A stretch of 64,000 nucleotides of DNA, taken from positions 1 through 64,000 of the forward strand of contig SIAI01000015.1 in assembly GCA_009691855.1 (NCBI GenBank), written 5' to 3'. A program made the translations under genes and the position numbers. This DNA comes from Planctomycetota bacterium. Lineage in GTDB: Bacteria > Planctomycetota > UBA1135 > GCA-002686595. Below are positions 15,526 through 24,469 of this stretch, piece after piece. The notes beneath the pieces are model-generated. The model was given only the letters and a program-made list of their open reading frames with translations, made no database searches and was not told where the DNA came from. Each line of letters opens with the position of its first letter. Position 1 is the first letter of the stretch.

Positions 15526-17337
15526 TCAGATCTCGCCCAGCGTTGGCTTGCGGCCCCGGTTCTGCTCCTTCAGCCAGCCCATCAGCGGCTCGAAGTAGCG
15601 CAGCATCGGCTTGGCGCTGAGCGCGCTGCCGGTCTTCTCCTTCAAGAGCTCGCGCCAGTCCACGCTCATGCCCGGGGTCAGGATCGAGCGCAGGAACTCG
15701 CCCACGTCCTTGCGCCCGAAGTAGTTCGTGTCGCGCGGGTCCTCGTGCAGGATCTCGTGCGCGATGTGGTCGTGCAGCTGGAACAGGAGCACGAACGAGA
15801 GCGCGTAGTCGTAGTAGCCGGCCGGGTCGTCGTTGATGTGCGTCTTGGTGGCGGCGTCGCAGAACTCCTCGCCGCGCGGCGTGGGCGGGGCGATGCCCTG
15901 GTAGCGCGCGGCGAGCTCCCACCAGCGCTGATTCCACTTCGAGCTCGGCAATTCGTCGGCGTAGAGCTCCTTCTCGAAGCCGAACATCGTGCCCGCCGAC
16001 CAGGGGATGAACACGGCGTAGTTCAGCGCCTCCTTCAGGAGCACCTGCATCGGATCCGGCTGCGTCGTGCCCGTGTCGAGCCCCACGCCCTTCACGAAGC
16101 GCGGCTGCATCGCCGCCAGGCCCATCAACGAACCCACGGCCTCGTGGTAGGCGCGGTTCGCGCCCTCGCGCAGAAGCGGCGGCACCTGTGGGTTCGTGTA
16201 GCAGAGGTAGTAGTAGATGTGCCCGAGCTCGTGATGCGTGGTCTCGTACCAGTCGGCGTTCGGCTCGACGCTCATCAGCGAGCGCACGTCGTGCTCGAGG
16301 TCGATGTGCCAGGCGCTGGCGTGCGTGTTCTTCTTGAAGCCCGCGTTCGCCGGCGCCGGGTAGAGCGAGGACTTCTCCCAGAAGCTCGGCGGCAGCGCGG
16401 GGAAGCCGAGACTGACGTAGAAGCGCTCCGCCTGCTGCACGAGCCACTCGGAGCCCCTCGCGTTCAGCGCCGGATCGAGGTCGAAGCCCTTCACCTCCAC
16501 CAGCCCGCTCCAGTCCTGGCCCCAGCGATTCGGCAGCCAGTCGGCGGGGATCAGGTCGGGCACGGGTTGGCCGTAGCGCTTGGCGAGCTCGTGACGCGTC
16601 CACGTGTGCAGCTCGCGGAACAGCGGGCGCAGCTCGCGGTTCACCGTCTCGATCTCGGCCGCGAGCTCGGCCGTGCTCATGCCGTACTCGCTGGCCATGT
16701 AGCTGAAGAAGTCGGGGTAGCCGAGCGCGCGCACGGACTCGTTGCGCAGCCGCTGCAGGCCGACCAGACCCGCCTTCAGCTCCTTGCCGACCTCCTTCGA
16801 GGCCTCCCAGAGCTTGCGTCGCTTGGCGAGATCCGTCTCCTCGCGCAGCCCCTTGTCGATCTCGTTGGGCGTGAGCTCCTTGCCGTCGAGCGTGAACGTG
16901 AAGCCGTACAGCTTCTCCGTCTGCGCGGTCTCCGCGGCGATGCGCTGCTTGACGAGCTCCGGGATCGTCTGCGGGTTGTCGCCGGCCTGGAACAGCACGC
17001 GCTCGAGCTCGCGGCGGTGCAGGTCGGAGAGCTCGCCCTTGCGTTCGAGGAACCTGCGCGCCGTCTCGATGTTCTCGACCGAGCCCGTGAACACCGCCTG
17101 CGCCTCCATGGCTGCCTGCGTGCGCTTCGCGTTCGTCTCGTCGCCCTCGACGATGTGCGTCTGCGAATCCCAGTCGGCCGCGCTGGCCGCGGCCGAGAGC
17201 TTCTGGTACGTGGCGTTGTAGCCGTCGAGGTAGCGCTGCACGGCGGCGGCGAGTTCTGGATCGACCTTGCGCGTCTTCGCGCAGGCGCCAAGGACCAGGA
17301 ACGACAGCAGCAGGACGAGGAGGAGCGCGGACTTCAT
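15526..17337 (-). CDS. M2-family peptidyl-dipeptidase (ACE-like) lipoprotein
   Basis: This is a zinc carboxydipeptidase of the angiotensin-converting-enzyme family; it would remove C-terminal dipeptides from peptides outside the cytoplasm. The product is 603 aa, normal for bacterial M2 enzymes. A lipoprotein signal ends in VLGAC (Cys19). The active site is HHELGH (His369, Glu370, His373), with the third zinc ligand Glu399 in YHEAVG. WHIDLEHDVR and other flanking family residues are present. The ATG at 17337 is well supported by the signal peptide. It converges on the sulfatase-fold gene with a 33-bp gap and lies 147 bp downstream of the carboxylesterase on the same strand. Confidence 0.93.
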   Translation of the reverse strand: MKSALLLVLLLSFLVLGACAKTRKVDPELAAAVQRYLDGYNATYQKLSAAASAADWDSQTHIVEGDETNAKRTQAAMEAQAVFTGSVENIETARRFLERKGELSDLHRRELERVLFQAGDNPQTIPELVKQRIAAETAQTEKLYGFTFTLDGKELTPNEIDKGLREETDLAKRRKLWEASKEVGKELKAGLVGLQRLRNESVRALGYPDFFSYMASEYGMSTAELAAEIETVNRELRPLFRELHTWTRHELAKRYGQPVPDLIPADWLPNRWGQDWSGLVEVKGFDLDPALNARGSEWLVQQAERFYVSLGFPALPPSFWEKSSLYPAPANAGFKKNTHASAWHIDLEHDVRSLMSVEPNADWYETTHHELGHIYYYLCYTNPQVPPLLREGANRAYHEAVGSLMGLAAMQPRFVKGVGLDTGTTQPDPMQVLLKEALNYAVFIPWSAGTMFGFEKELYADELPSSKWNQRWWELAARYQGIAPPTPRGEEFCDAATKTHINDDPAGYYDYALSFVLLFQLHDHIAHEILHEDPRDTNYFGRKDVGEFLRSILTPGMSVDWRELLKEKTGSALSAKPMLRYFEPLMGWLKEQNRGRKPTLGEI

Positions 17338-17484
17338 GGGGCGGAAGTCTAGCGGCCGGCCCGGGCGTTCCTGAACCGATTCGGCCGGGGTGTCTTCGTG
17401 CGCGCCCTGTCGGGCAGCCTGCTGGCCGAACCGCTCATTCTCACGCTGCCCCTGAGGCGGACTCCGACGCGCGCGTGGGGCCGC

Positions 17485-19032
17485 TCAGCGCTCCTGCGCT
17501 TCCAGCCGAGCGGAACGCAGTCGGTCCAGCAGATCGCAGGTCTCCCTGCGCAGGTGCTCGCCGAGCGAGTCGCGTTCACCGAAGACGAGGTAGCGCTCGT
17601 GCTCCCTCTCGAACGCAGGCCACGAGGGCAGACCCGCGCCGTTCGGGTCGCCGGTCTTGGCGAACTGCCCCCAGCGCGCGAGCATGCGCTGGGAGAGCTC
17701 GTGATCCGCGGGGCCGGCGTTCGTGTCGAGCTTGGCGAACACGTAGGGGAGCTCGACGGCGTGGTGTGCGCCCAGCGACGGTAGCGCTGGGTTGGCGCGC
17801 GTGAACACGTACTGCCACGAGCGCGACATGCCGCGCAGCAGGCTGCGCGTGCCGCGCACGAACCAGCGGTCGGTCACGAGGTGCGCGAGCTGCGAGGGAA
17901 CATCCCCGTCGTCGGCCACGGGATAGAGCGCGAGCACGTCGTCGGTGTCGGCGCCGAACTCGCGCTCGAGGCCGGCCTGGAAGGCGTCGACCGTGCGGTA
18001 GGGGAAGAGCGGCAGGAAGGCGGTGCCCTCGTCGGCCGTCGTGCCGGCGAGCAGCGGGACGTCGTTCTGCTTGCCAGCGGCGAACACCTCCTCGGGCCGA
18101 GCCCAGAGCGAGCAGCCGTCGAGCGCGAGGCTCGGCTGGAAGCGGTCGCCGAGCTTCTGCCACAGCGCGTCCGCGGGCAGCGCGCGCAGCGCGGCGAGCG
18201 AGCGCGTCTTCTCGTCGGGCAGCAGGAGCGCGCTCAGTTCACGCGCGCTCTCACGCGCCTCCGCGAGTGTCACGAAGTTCGTCTCCGTGTACCACGCGCT
18301 CTGCGCGATCGCCGCGTGGAACAGGCCCTTCGCCGCCGGCGCGATGCACAGCGCGAGCACGCTGGTGGCGCCGGCCGACTCGCCCATCACCGTCACGCGT
18401 CCCGGATCGCCCCCGAAGGCCGCGATGTTGCGCTGTACCCAGCGCAGCGCGGCCACTTGATCGAGCAACCCGTGGTTCGCCGGGGCGCCCAGCTCCGCCT
18501 CTGCGGCCAGTTCGGGCAGCGCGAGGTAGCCGAGCGGCCCGAGGCGGTACTGCAGCGAGACGAACACGAGGCCGCGCGCGGCGAAGGTCGCGCCGTCGTA
18601 GAGCCGCTGGTGCGCCCAGCCGCCGACGAAACCGCCGCCGTGGATCCACACCAGCACCGGCAGCTTCGCGCCCGCGGCGTCGCTCGGCGTCCAGACGTTG
18701 AGCGTGAGGCAGTCCTCGCTCGTCGCGGGCAGCGTCTCGCCGCTCAGGTACGCGATCAGCGGACCCTGCGGGCAGGCGGCGCCGAACTCCTTGGCCGAGC
18801 GCACGCCCTCCCAGGGCTTCACGGCCTCGGGTGCGCGCCAGCGCAGCTCGCCGACCGGCGGCGCGGCATAGGGGATCCCGCGGAAGACGCTGAGGTCCGG
18901 CGCGAGCCGCACGCCCTCGATCCGGCCTGAATCGAGGGCGACGATCGGGCCGTTCGAGGAGTGGGGGCCAGGCGCAGCTACGGCCTGGAGGAACGCGAGA
19001 ACGAGCGCGGCGAGGGCGGTGAGGAACGACAT
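17485..19032 (-). CDS. type-B carboxylesterase, secreted
   Basis: This is an alpha/beta-hydrolase of the cholinesterase/carboxylesterase B family (515 aa). An N-terminal signal peptide (residues 1-20, ending AVAAPG) indicates export. The family signatures are EDCLTLNVWTP (106-116) and the nucleophile elbow VMGESAG with Ser219. The oxyanion loop is HGGGFVGG. An acid residue near TTADEG and a His in LGAHHAVELPYVF complete a plausible triad. The ATG at 19032 precedes the signal peptide directly; upstream in-frame codons are Arg-rich and are rejected. It is divergent from the ECF sigma fusion gene (128-bp gap). The substrate cannot be inferred. Confidence 0.9.
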   Translation of the reverse strand: MSFLTALAALVLAFLQAVAAPGPHSSNGPIVALDSGRIEGVRLAPDLSVFRGIPYAAPPVGELRWRAPEAVKPWEGVRSAKEFGAACPQGPLIAYLSGETLPATSEDCLTLNVWTPSDAAGAKLPVLVWIHGGGFVGGWAHQRLYDGATFAARGLVFVSLQYRLGPLGYLALPELAAEAELGAPANHGLLDQVAALRWVQRNIAAFGGDPGRVTVMGESAGATSVLALCIAPAAKGLFHAAIAQSAWYTETNFVTLAEARESARELSALLLPDEKTRSLAALRALPADALWQKLGDRFQPSLALDGCSLWARPEEVFAAGKQNDVPLLAGTTADEGTAFLPLFPYRTVDAFQAGLEREFGADTDDVLALYPVADDGDVPSQLAHLVTDRWFVRGTRSLLRGMSRSWQYVFTRANPALPSLGAHHAVELPYVFAKLDTNAGPADHELSQRMLARWGQFAKTGDPNGAGLPSWPAFEREHERYLVFGERDSLGEHLRRETCDLLDRLRSARLEAQER

Positions 19033-19160
19033 GGAGGATGATTCGCGCCTGGGCTTGGCGGCATCACAGCGAGCTCGCAGCAATCGGATGCGCGCCGGCA
19101 GCTCGGTTTCCGCGAGATCGGTGAACCATCTTCGCCGAGCCCGGAGACGATCCGGACAGC

Positions 19161-22100
19161 ATGAAGGACTCCGAGCACGAAATCGACGCCCTGCTGGTCC
19201 ACGACCGCTTCGTGCGCTCGCTGGCGCACAGCCTGGTCGCGGACGCGGCCACGGCCGACGACGTGGCGCAGGACGCGTGGCTGGCCGGGCTGAAGGGCGG
19301 CGTTGCGGGTCTGTCCTCGTTCCCGCGCTGGGTGAGCGGCACCGTGCGGAACCTGGCCGACCGCTCGCGCCGCGGCGCGCGGCGGCGGGCCGAGCGCGAG
19401 GAGCGCGCGGCGAGGGCGGAACGCGTGCCCTCGGCGGCCGAGGTGCTGGAGCGCGAGTCGGTTCGCGAGCGGCTGGTCGCGGCGGTGCTGGCGCTCGACG
19501 AGCCCTATCGCGCGACGCTGCTGCTGCGCTACTTCGAGGGCCTGAGCGCGCGCGAGATCGCGCGCGACCTCGGCGCCTCGCTCGAAACGGTGCGCACGCG
19601 CGAGAAGCGCGCGCTCGAGCTCCTGCGCACGCGCCTCGACCGCGAGTACGGCGGCGACGGCCGCGCGTGGGGCGCGGCGCTGCTCCCGTTCGCGCGCCTG
19701 TCAAGCGCTTCCCTTTCACCGTTGGGCCTCCTCGCCATGACGCTCCAGACCAAGCTCGCCGTCGGAGTCGCCGTCCTCGCCGTGGCCGCGGTGCTGTTCG
19801 TCTCGCGGCGGGGCGCGGGTCCGACGACGCTCGCCGAAGCTCCCTCAGCCATGGTGGCGGTGCTCGCGTCGCCGCCCGAGACGACGACGAACGAGTTGCA
19901 GGTGCCGGAGCCGGCGGGCGAGCGGGTCGCGCTCGCGGCGGCGGAGTCGAGCACAGAGCACGTCACGGCTGAACCCTTCGGCTCGCTGCTCGTGCGCGTC
20001 ACCTGGTCGGACCACACGCCGGCGAGCGGCGTCCACGCGCGCGTCGCGGCTGCGTGGAGCTCGGGCGATCCGCCCTGGAACGCGCCCGAGGCCGTCACGG
20101 ACGCCACGGGCGAGTTCCGACTCGCGGAGCTCGCGCCCGGCACGGCGCTCGTGATGCTGGATCGCGGCGACGGCGCCACGATCGAGGTCGAGGCCGGCGC
20201 GGAGGCCGTGGCCGAGATCGCGCTCGAGCGCGGCTTCGACGCGGCGGGCGTCGTGCTCGACCCGAGCGGGCAAACGGTGGGCGGCGCGGATGTCTGGCTC
20301 TCGTTCCCGCACGGCTCCGATGATGGATTCGTCGTCGCGCAGAGCTCGGCGGATGGACGCTTCTCCGTGCGTTCGTGCGTCGGCGGAACGATCGGGGCGC
20401 GCGCGCCGGCCTTCGCGCCGTCGCTGCTCCAGTCGGTGCGCGCGACCGAGGGCGCGCAACTCGAGCTCGAACTCGTCCTGATGGGGCCGGGCGGCGAGAT
20501 CACGGGGACCGTATTCGATCCTGAGGGGAGCGCGGTGCCCTCGGCGTGGGTGTGGGCGGGCCAGCTCCAGCTCTGGCAGGTGAGCGCGGTGCCCGTGGGC
20601 GGCGCGCAGGCGCTCACTGGGCTGCGGGCGCTCGGCCAGGAGACCCGCACCGACGCCGAGGGCCGCTACCGTGTGCGCGGGCTCGCGCCCGGAGCGTGTC
20701 CGCTCGTCGTGCGCGCCGAGGGCTTCGGGCTCGCGCGCGCCGAGGCGCAGATCCTCGAGGGCGGCAGCACGACGTTCGACGTACACCTCGCGCCCGGCGT
20801 GACGCTCGAGGGCCGCGTCGTCGATGCGCAGGGCTTGCCGCTGGAGGCCGAGCTGCGCGTCGATCGGGGCGACATGGAGCGCGCGCTCGGCTCACACACC
20901 TCGACCGACGCGAACGGCGTGTTCGTGCTGGCGGAACTCGCGCCCGGCGAGTTCGAGGTCCTGGCCGAGAGCAAGCACCGCCGAGCGCGCGCGACGCTGC
21001 ACGGCGCGGCGGGGGAGACACTGCGCTGGGACGTCGTGCTCGGCGAGCTCGGCGCGATCCGCGGGCGACTGGTGGACGAGCGCGGCGCGGGCGTCGCCGG
21101 CTGGCACGTGCTCGTCGAGGACGACGGTTCGCCCGTGGCGGACGCCTGCAGTACGCTCGGCCACGCCAAGACCGACGCGGAGGGCCGCTTCGTCGTCGAG
21201 GGGCTCGGCGCGCATGCCCACCGGCTCGAGGCGCACCCGGAGGGGCCCGTGCTCTTCTCGCCGGCCGTCGCCGCGGGCGTCTTCCCGGAGCGCGACGAGC
21301 TCGTGCTGCGCGTCGATCCCACGCGCCTGCCCTCGGTGCGGATCGTCGGCGCGGTGCTCGACCAGGACGGACAGCCCGTGCCGAGCGCGCAGCTGCGCCT
21401 GACGAACCTCGCCTTCGGTCGCTCGGCGAGTGCGTCGCCGGCGATCGACGGCAGCTTCGACCTCGGTCCCTATCCGAGCGGCCCGTGGAGCCTGAGCGTG
21501 AAGGCGGCGGAGCGCGCGGACTGCCCCGAGCTCCTCGTCGGCCCGCACGAGCTCGCCGCCGGCGAGACGTGGGACTGCGGCGCGCTCGTGCTGCAGCCGG
21601 GCGGCGCGCTCCACGTGCGCACGAGCGGCGCGGCGGGGCTCGCGCCGACGTTCGTCGTGCTGCAGGGAACGACGTGGCGCGGCAGGCTGCACGTGGATGG
21701 CGACGCGTGGCGCTCCGATCCGCTCGCGCCGGGCTCGTACCGTCTCGCTGTTCGCGGCCCGGGCGTCGTCGCCGCGCTCGTGCCGTTCGAGATCGAGAGC
21801 GGCGAGACGAGCGAGCTCGCGCTACCGCTCGCGGCCGGCGCGCCGCTCGAGCTCCGCCTGCTCGCCGATCCCGCCGGCCCGTACCAGCGACCCGTGCTGC
21901 GCCTGCGCGACGCGAGCGGCGCGAGCGTGATCGAGGAGGAGCTCTTCCAGCAGCGCGTCGGCGGCTACCGCGTGGAGCTCGCGCTCGTCCCCGGTGTCTA
22001 CCACGCCGAGGCCTGGCTCGCCGGCGGGCCGCGCGCCGAGGCGCGGTGGACGGTCGGGGCCGGCGGCGCGGCCGAGCCGCTCGTCCTCGAGCTCCGCTGA
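19161..22100 (+). CDS. ECF sigma factor fused to TM segment and carboxypeptidase-regulatory-like repeats
   Basis: The product is 979 aa. Residues about 10-75 are sigma region 2 (SLVADAATADDVAQDAWLAG) and about 108-155 region 4 (LDEPYRATLLLRYFEGLSAR, then TVRTREKRALELLR). A hydrophobic segment follows at about 194-214 (LAVGVAVLAVAAVLFVSRRG). The remaining 750 residues are repeated beta-rich modules with patterns such as G.V.D..G.P, T.A.G.F.L..LAPG and Y.L.V. They resemble carboxypeptidase regulatory-like domains and are probably outside the membrane. The sigma part would be tethered in the cytoplasm, so release by proteolysis or conformational signalling is an inference. No separate anti-sigma gene is adjacent. 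Sigma factors with C-terminal extensions are known in Planctomycetota. Confidence 0.85.
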   Translation: MKDSEHEIDALLVHDRFVRSLAHSLVADAATADDVAQDAWLAGLKGGVAGLSSFPRWVSGTVRNLADRSRRGARRRAEREERAARAERVPSAAEVLERESVRERLVAAVLALDEPYRATLLLRYFEGLSAREIARDLGASLETVRTREKRALELLRTRLDREYGGDGRAWGAALLPFARLSSASLSPLGLLAMTLQTKLAVGVAVLAVAAVLFVSRRGAGPTTLAEAPSAMVAVLASPPETTTNELQVPEPAGERVALAAAESSTEHVTAEPFGSLLVRVTWSDHTPASGVHARVAAAWSSGDPPWNAPEAVTDATGEFRLAELAPGTALVMLDRGDGATIEVEAGAEAVAEIALERGFDAAGVVLDPSGQTVGGADVWLSFPHGSDDGFVVAQSSADGRFSVRSCVGGTIGARAPAFAPSLLQSVRATEGAQLELELVLMGPGGEITGTVFDPEGSAVPSAWVWAGQLQLWQVSAVPVGGAQALTGLRALGQETRTDAEGRYRVRGLAPGACPLVVRAEGFGLARAEAQILEGGSTTFDVHLAPGVTLEGRVVDAQGLPLEAELRVDRGDMERALGSHTSTDANGVFVLAELAPGEFEVLAESKHRRARATLHGAAGETLRWDVVLGELGAIRGRLVDERGAGVAGWHVLVEDDGSPVADACSTLGHAKTDAEGRFVVEGLGAHAHRLEAHPEGPVLFSPAVAAGVFPERDELVLRVDPTRLPSVRIVGAVLDQDGQPVPSAQLRLTNLAFGRSASASPAIDGSFDLGPYPSGPWSLSVKAAERADCPELLVGPHELAAGETWDCGALVLQPGGALHVRTSGAAGLAPTFVVLQGTTWRGRLHVDGDAWRSDPLAPGSYRLAVRGPGVVAALVPFEIESGETSELALPLAAGAPLELRLLADPAGPYQRPVLRLRDASGASVIEEELFQQRVGGYRVELALVPGVYHAEAWLAGGPRAEARWTVGAGGAAEPLVLELR

Positions 22101-22135
22101 CGATCGCGCGCCGAAAGTTCGCGGCGGCCTGAACC

Positions 22136-22306
22136 ATCGAGCACGTCCGCGGTCGAGGGAATGCGCTCGGGCCGCGCCGCGCCGTGCTCACGCGCCGTCC
22201 GCCGCTGCTCGCCGCGCCCGCGCTGCAGCGCGAAGTTGCGCACCACGCGCGCCAGCCACCCGCGCAGCGCGCCCGCGTCCGCCGACGGCGCCTCGAGCGC
22301 GGCCAT
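22136..22306 (-). pseudogene. ECF sigma factor fragment (inverted remnant of a paralogue)
   Basis: Reading leftward from 22306, the frame encodes MAALEAPSADAGALRGWLAR, then VVRNFALQRGRGEQRRTARE and RPERIPSTADVLD. This parallels the region after sigma region 2 in the neighbouring fusion (FPRWVSGTVRNLADRSRRGA and ERVPSAAEVLE). No region 4 follows. The fragment lies head-to-head with 22305-22892, which matches the C-terminus of the same neighbour. The two look like halves of one duplicated gene, with the sigma part inverted. Confidence 0.65.
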
Positions 22307-22892
22307 CAGCGTCAGCCTCGGACCGCGCGACCTCGGGCCCGGCGAGACCTGGGACTGCGGCGTCACGCGGCTCGCGCCGCCAGGGCGCGTCGTGGCCCGG
22401 ATCCAGCCCGAGGAGATCGAGCTGGGCCAGGACCTTTGGCTGCGCATCCGTCAGGAGAACCAGTTCTGGTTCCCGGGGGGGCTCGACGGCTTCAACCCGC
22501 TCGTGCGCACCGCCTCGCTCCCGCCCGGACGGTACAAGCTCGTCGTCCTGGGCGCAGACTACGCGGAGGTCGACGTCCCGTTCGAGATCCGGAGCGGCGA
22601 GGAGACGCCCATCGAGGTGCCGATCCGCCGCGGCCGTTCCGCGTCCGTCGCGGTGAGCTGCGACGATCCCGCGCTCACCCAGATCGAGGTGAGCCTGATC
22701 CGCGCGCAGGACGCGCTCGCGATCACGCGCTTCGTGGCGCGCTCGAAGGACGGGACTTTCCGGGAGGGGTTCCATCCGGCGCCGGGCACGTACCGCGTGG
22801 AGGTACGCGCGGGCGAGCGACACGCCGAGGGCGAGCTGGTCGTCGGGCCCGAGGACGCGGTTGCGCCGCGGCTCGAGCTCACGCTGCCCTGA
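22305..22892 (+). pseudogene. C-terminal fragment of a sigma-fusion paralogue (carboxypeptidase-regulatory-like)
   Basis: From about 22305 the frame reads ISVSLGPRDLGPGETWDCG, then LPPGRYKLVVLGADYAEVDV and PFEIRSGEETPIEVPI. These align with the C-terminal part of the 19161-22100 product (LLVGPHELAAGETWDCG, LAPGSYRLAV, PFEIESGETSELALPL). The open frame extends left to 22161, but that part is antisense to the sigma fragment and is not homologous, so there is no credible start. I call it a 3' gene remnant ending in TGA at 22890-22892. Confidence 0.65.
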
Positions 22893-22901
22893 GCGCGCGA
22901 G

Positions 22902-24449
22902 TCAGTTCCCCGCGGCCGCCGCCACGTGCCCCGCCTTGCGCAGGTGCGCGAGCATCTCGTCGGGGATCGCGCGCATCGCCTCGCTCCCGAACACCGAGCC
23001 GTGGTCGCCGGGGACGAGCTTGACGTAGCCGGCGTCGGTGGGGGCGCGCTCGTGCTTGGCCAGCTCTTGATTCAAGAGGTCGACGGCCTCGTTGAGGTAG
23101 AAGCTGTCCTCCGTGCCGACGATCAGGCGTACGCGCTCACGGAACAGCGGCAGGTAGCGCGCGGGATCCTTGCGCACGAGCTCGCCCAGGTCGTACTTGC
23201 GATAGCTCTCGGCGACCTTCTTGTCGATCGCGCCCGACTCGGGGTCGAACAGCGCCACGGGATGGCCGCGCTCGTTCCGCGGGCCGAAGACGGCGAACCA
23301 CGAGTCCCACTGCTGCGCGGAGGTGTTGTCGGCGCCGAGCACGTCCTCGCCGCGCGACTCCTGGCGGATGGTCATGGTCACGCTGCCGCCGCTGCGCAGG
23401 CTGGGCAGGTCGTGGCCCGCGGCGTCGAGGTAGAAGTTCGGCTGGTCGTAGACGTCGACCTTCTGGAAGCGGCGGAAGTCCACGGGATCGGGCGCGCTCG
23501 ACCATGTGGCGCCGAAGACGTCGGGGTAGGTGAGCGCGAGCCACAGCGTGGACCAGCCGCCGGAGGAGTGGCCGCGCAGCAGGCGCGCGCTCGGGCTGGC
23601 GATCAACGGGTACAGGCGCTCGAGCATCGGGATGAGCTCGCGCACCAGCGCCGCGCCGCAGGGCCCGTTGTTGTCCGAGTCCGCGAACAGCGTGTGTCCG
23701 TTCGGCCCTTCCGGATCGAGCACGATGCGGAAGCACGCGCGCCCCAGCTCGCCGGCCGCGCCCGCCTCGGCGTTCCCGCGCCGCCGCGCCGCGCCGTGGT
23801 GGTCGCCGCCGAAGCCGGGCACCTCGTAGATCGCGGGGTAGCGCTGCTTGCGCTCGTAGTCCTGGGGCAGGACCACGCCCGCGTGCAGCGTCACCTCTTG
23901 CCCGCGGAACTTGGACAAGAGCTCCGAGCGCATCTCGAACCACTCCACGCCTTCGCTCGAGGAGACGGCCTCGGGCGCCACGGCGTGCGTGAGCGTGAGC
24001 TCGACGCGCTTCTCACCCGCCGCCGCGCCGAGCTCGAAGCGCACCACGTCCGACCACAGGTTGCCCGGCTCGCGGCGCCAGCTGCTGTTCGCCTGCGCCA
24101 GGTCGAAGCGCGCCTGGGCGCGGTACGAACCCGGCGCGAGCGCGCTCGGCTTCACCGGGAAGGCGTCGGCGCGCTCGTCCAGCACCACCACCGCGCCCGG
24201 CGCGAGCGTCGCGTCGATCCCGAACAGCGGCTGCGGGTCGTCCCAGAACGGACCATCCACCGGCTCGTCGTCCGCGGCGACCTTCGAGCCCTCGCGCACG
24301 AGGAACACGACCAGGCGCCCGCTGGCGCTCGTCGCGCGCGCGGCGGCGGCGAGCTCGACGCGGAACACGGGCTGCTCGGCGCGGGCGGCGGGGGCCAGGG
24401 CGAGCAGGACGAGCACGAACGGGGAGCGGCTGCGCATGCGCGCCAGCAT
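22902..24449 (-). CDS. secreted esterase_D-type alpha/beta hydrolase
   Basis: The product is 515 aa. A signal peptide follows MLARMRSRS (ATG at 24449; the ATG at 24437 is equally possible). Residues about 20-150 form a beta-rich N-terminal domain. The hydrolase domain carries the nucleophile elbow RGHSSGGWST, a PGFGGDHHG loop and a late VPGDHGSVFG that may supply the catalytic His. This resembles the Esterase_D/enterochelin-esterase group, which cleaves ester bonds in diverse small molecules. It lies 20 bp downstream of the trypsin-like protease gene on the same strand and is probably co-transcribed. The substrate is unknown. Confidence 0.8.
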   Translation of the reverse strand: MLARMRSRSPFVLVLLALAPAARAEQPVFRVELAAAARATSASGRLVVFLVREGSKVAADDEPVDGPFWDDPQPLFGIDATLAPGAVVVLDERADAFPVKPSALAPGSYRAQARFDLAQANSSWRREPGNLWSDVVRFELGAAAGEKRVELTLTHAVAPEAVSSSEGVEWFEMRSELLSKFRGQEVTLHAGVVLPQDYERKQRYPAIYEVPGFGGDHHGAARRRGNAEAGAAGELGRACFRIVLDPEGPNGHTLFADSDNNGPCGAALVRELIPMLERLYPLIASPSARLLRGHSSGGWSTLWLALTYPDVFGATWSSAPDPVDFRRFQKVDVYDQPNFYLDAAGHDLPSLRSGGSVTMTIRQESRGEDVLGADNTSAQQWDSWFAVFGPRNERGHPVALFDPESGAIDKKVAESYRKYDLGELVRKDPARYLPLFRERVRLIVGTEDSFYLNEAVDLLNQELAKHERAPTDAGYVKLVPGDHGSVFGSEAMRAIPDEMLAHLRKAGHVAAAAGN

Positions 24450-24469
24450 GTCGCGCCGCGCGCCGAGGC

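Noticed and set aside
20614-22191. A long minus-strand frame opposite the sigma fusion
   Set aside because: It is an Arg/Ala-rich shadow frame of a strongly supported gene.
22161-22304. The first 48 codons of the plus-strand frame before the sigma-fusion remnant
   Set aside because: This stretch is antisense to the sigma fragment and lacks homology; the ATG at 22161 is not a real start.
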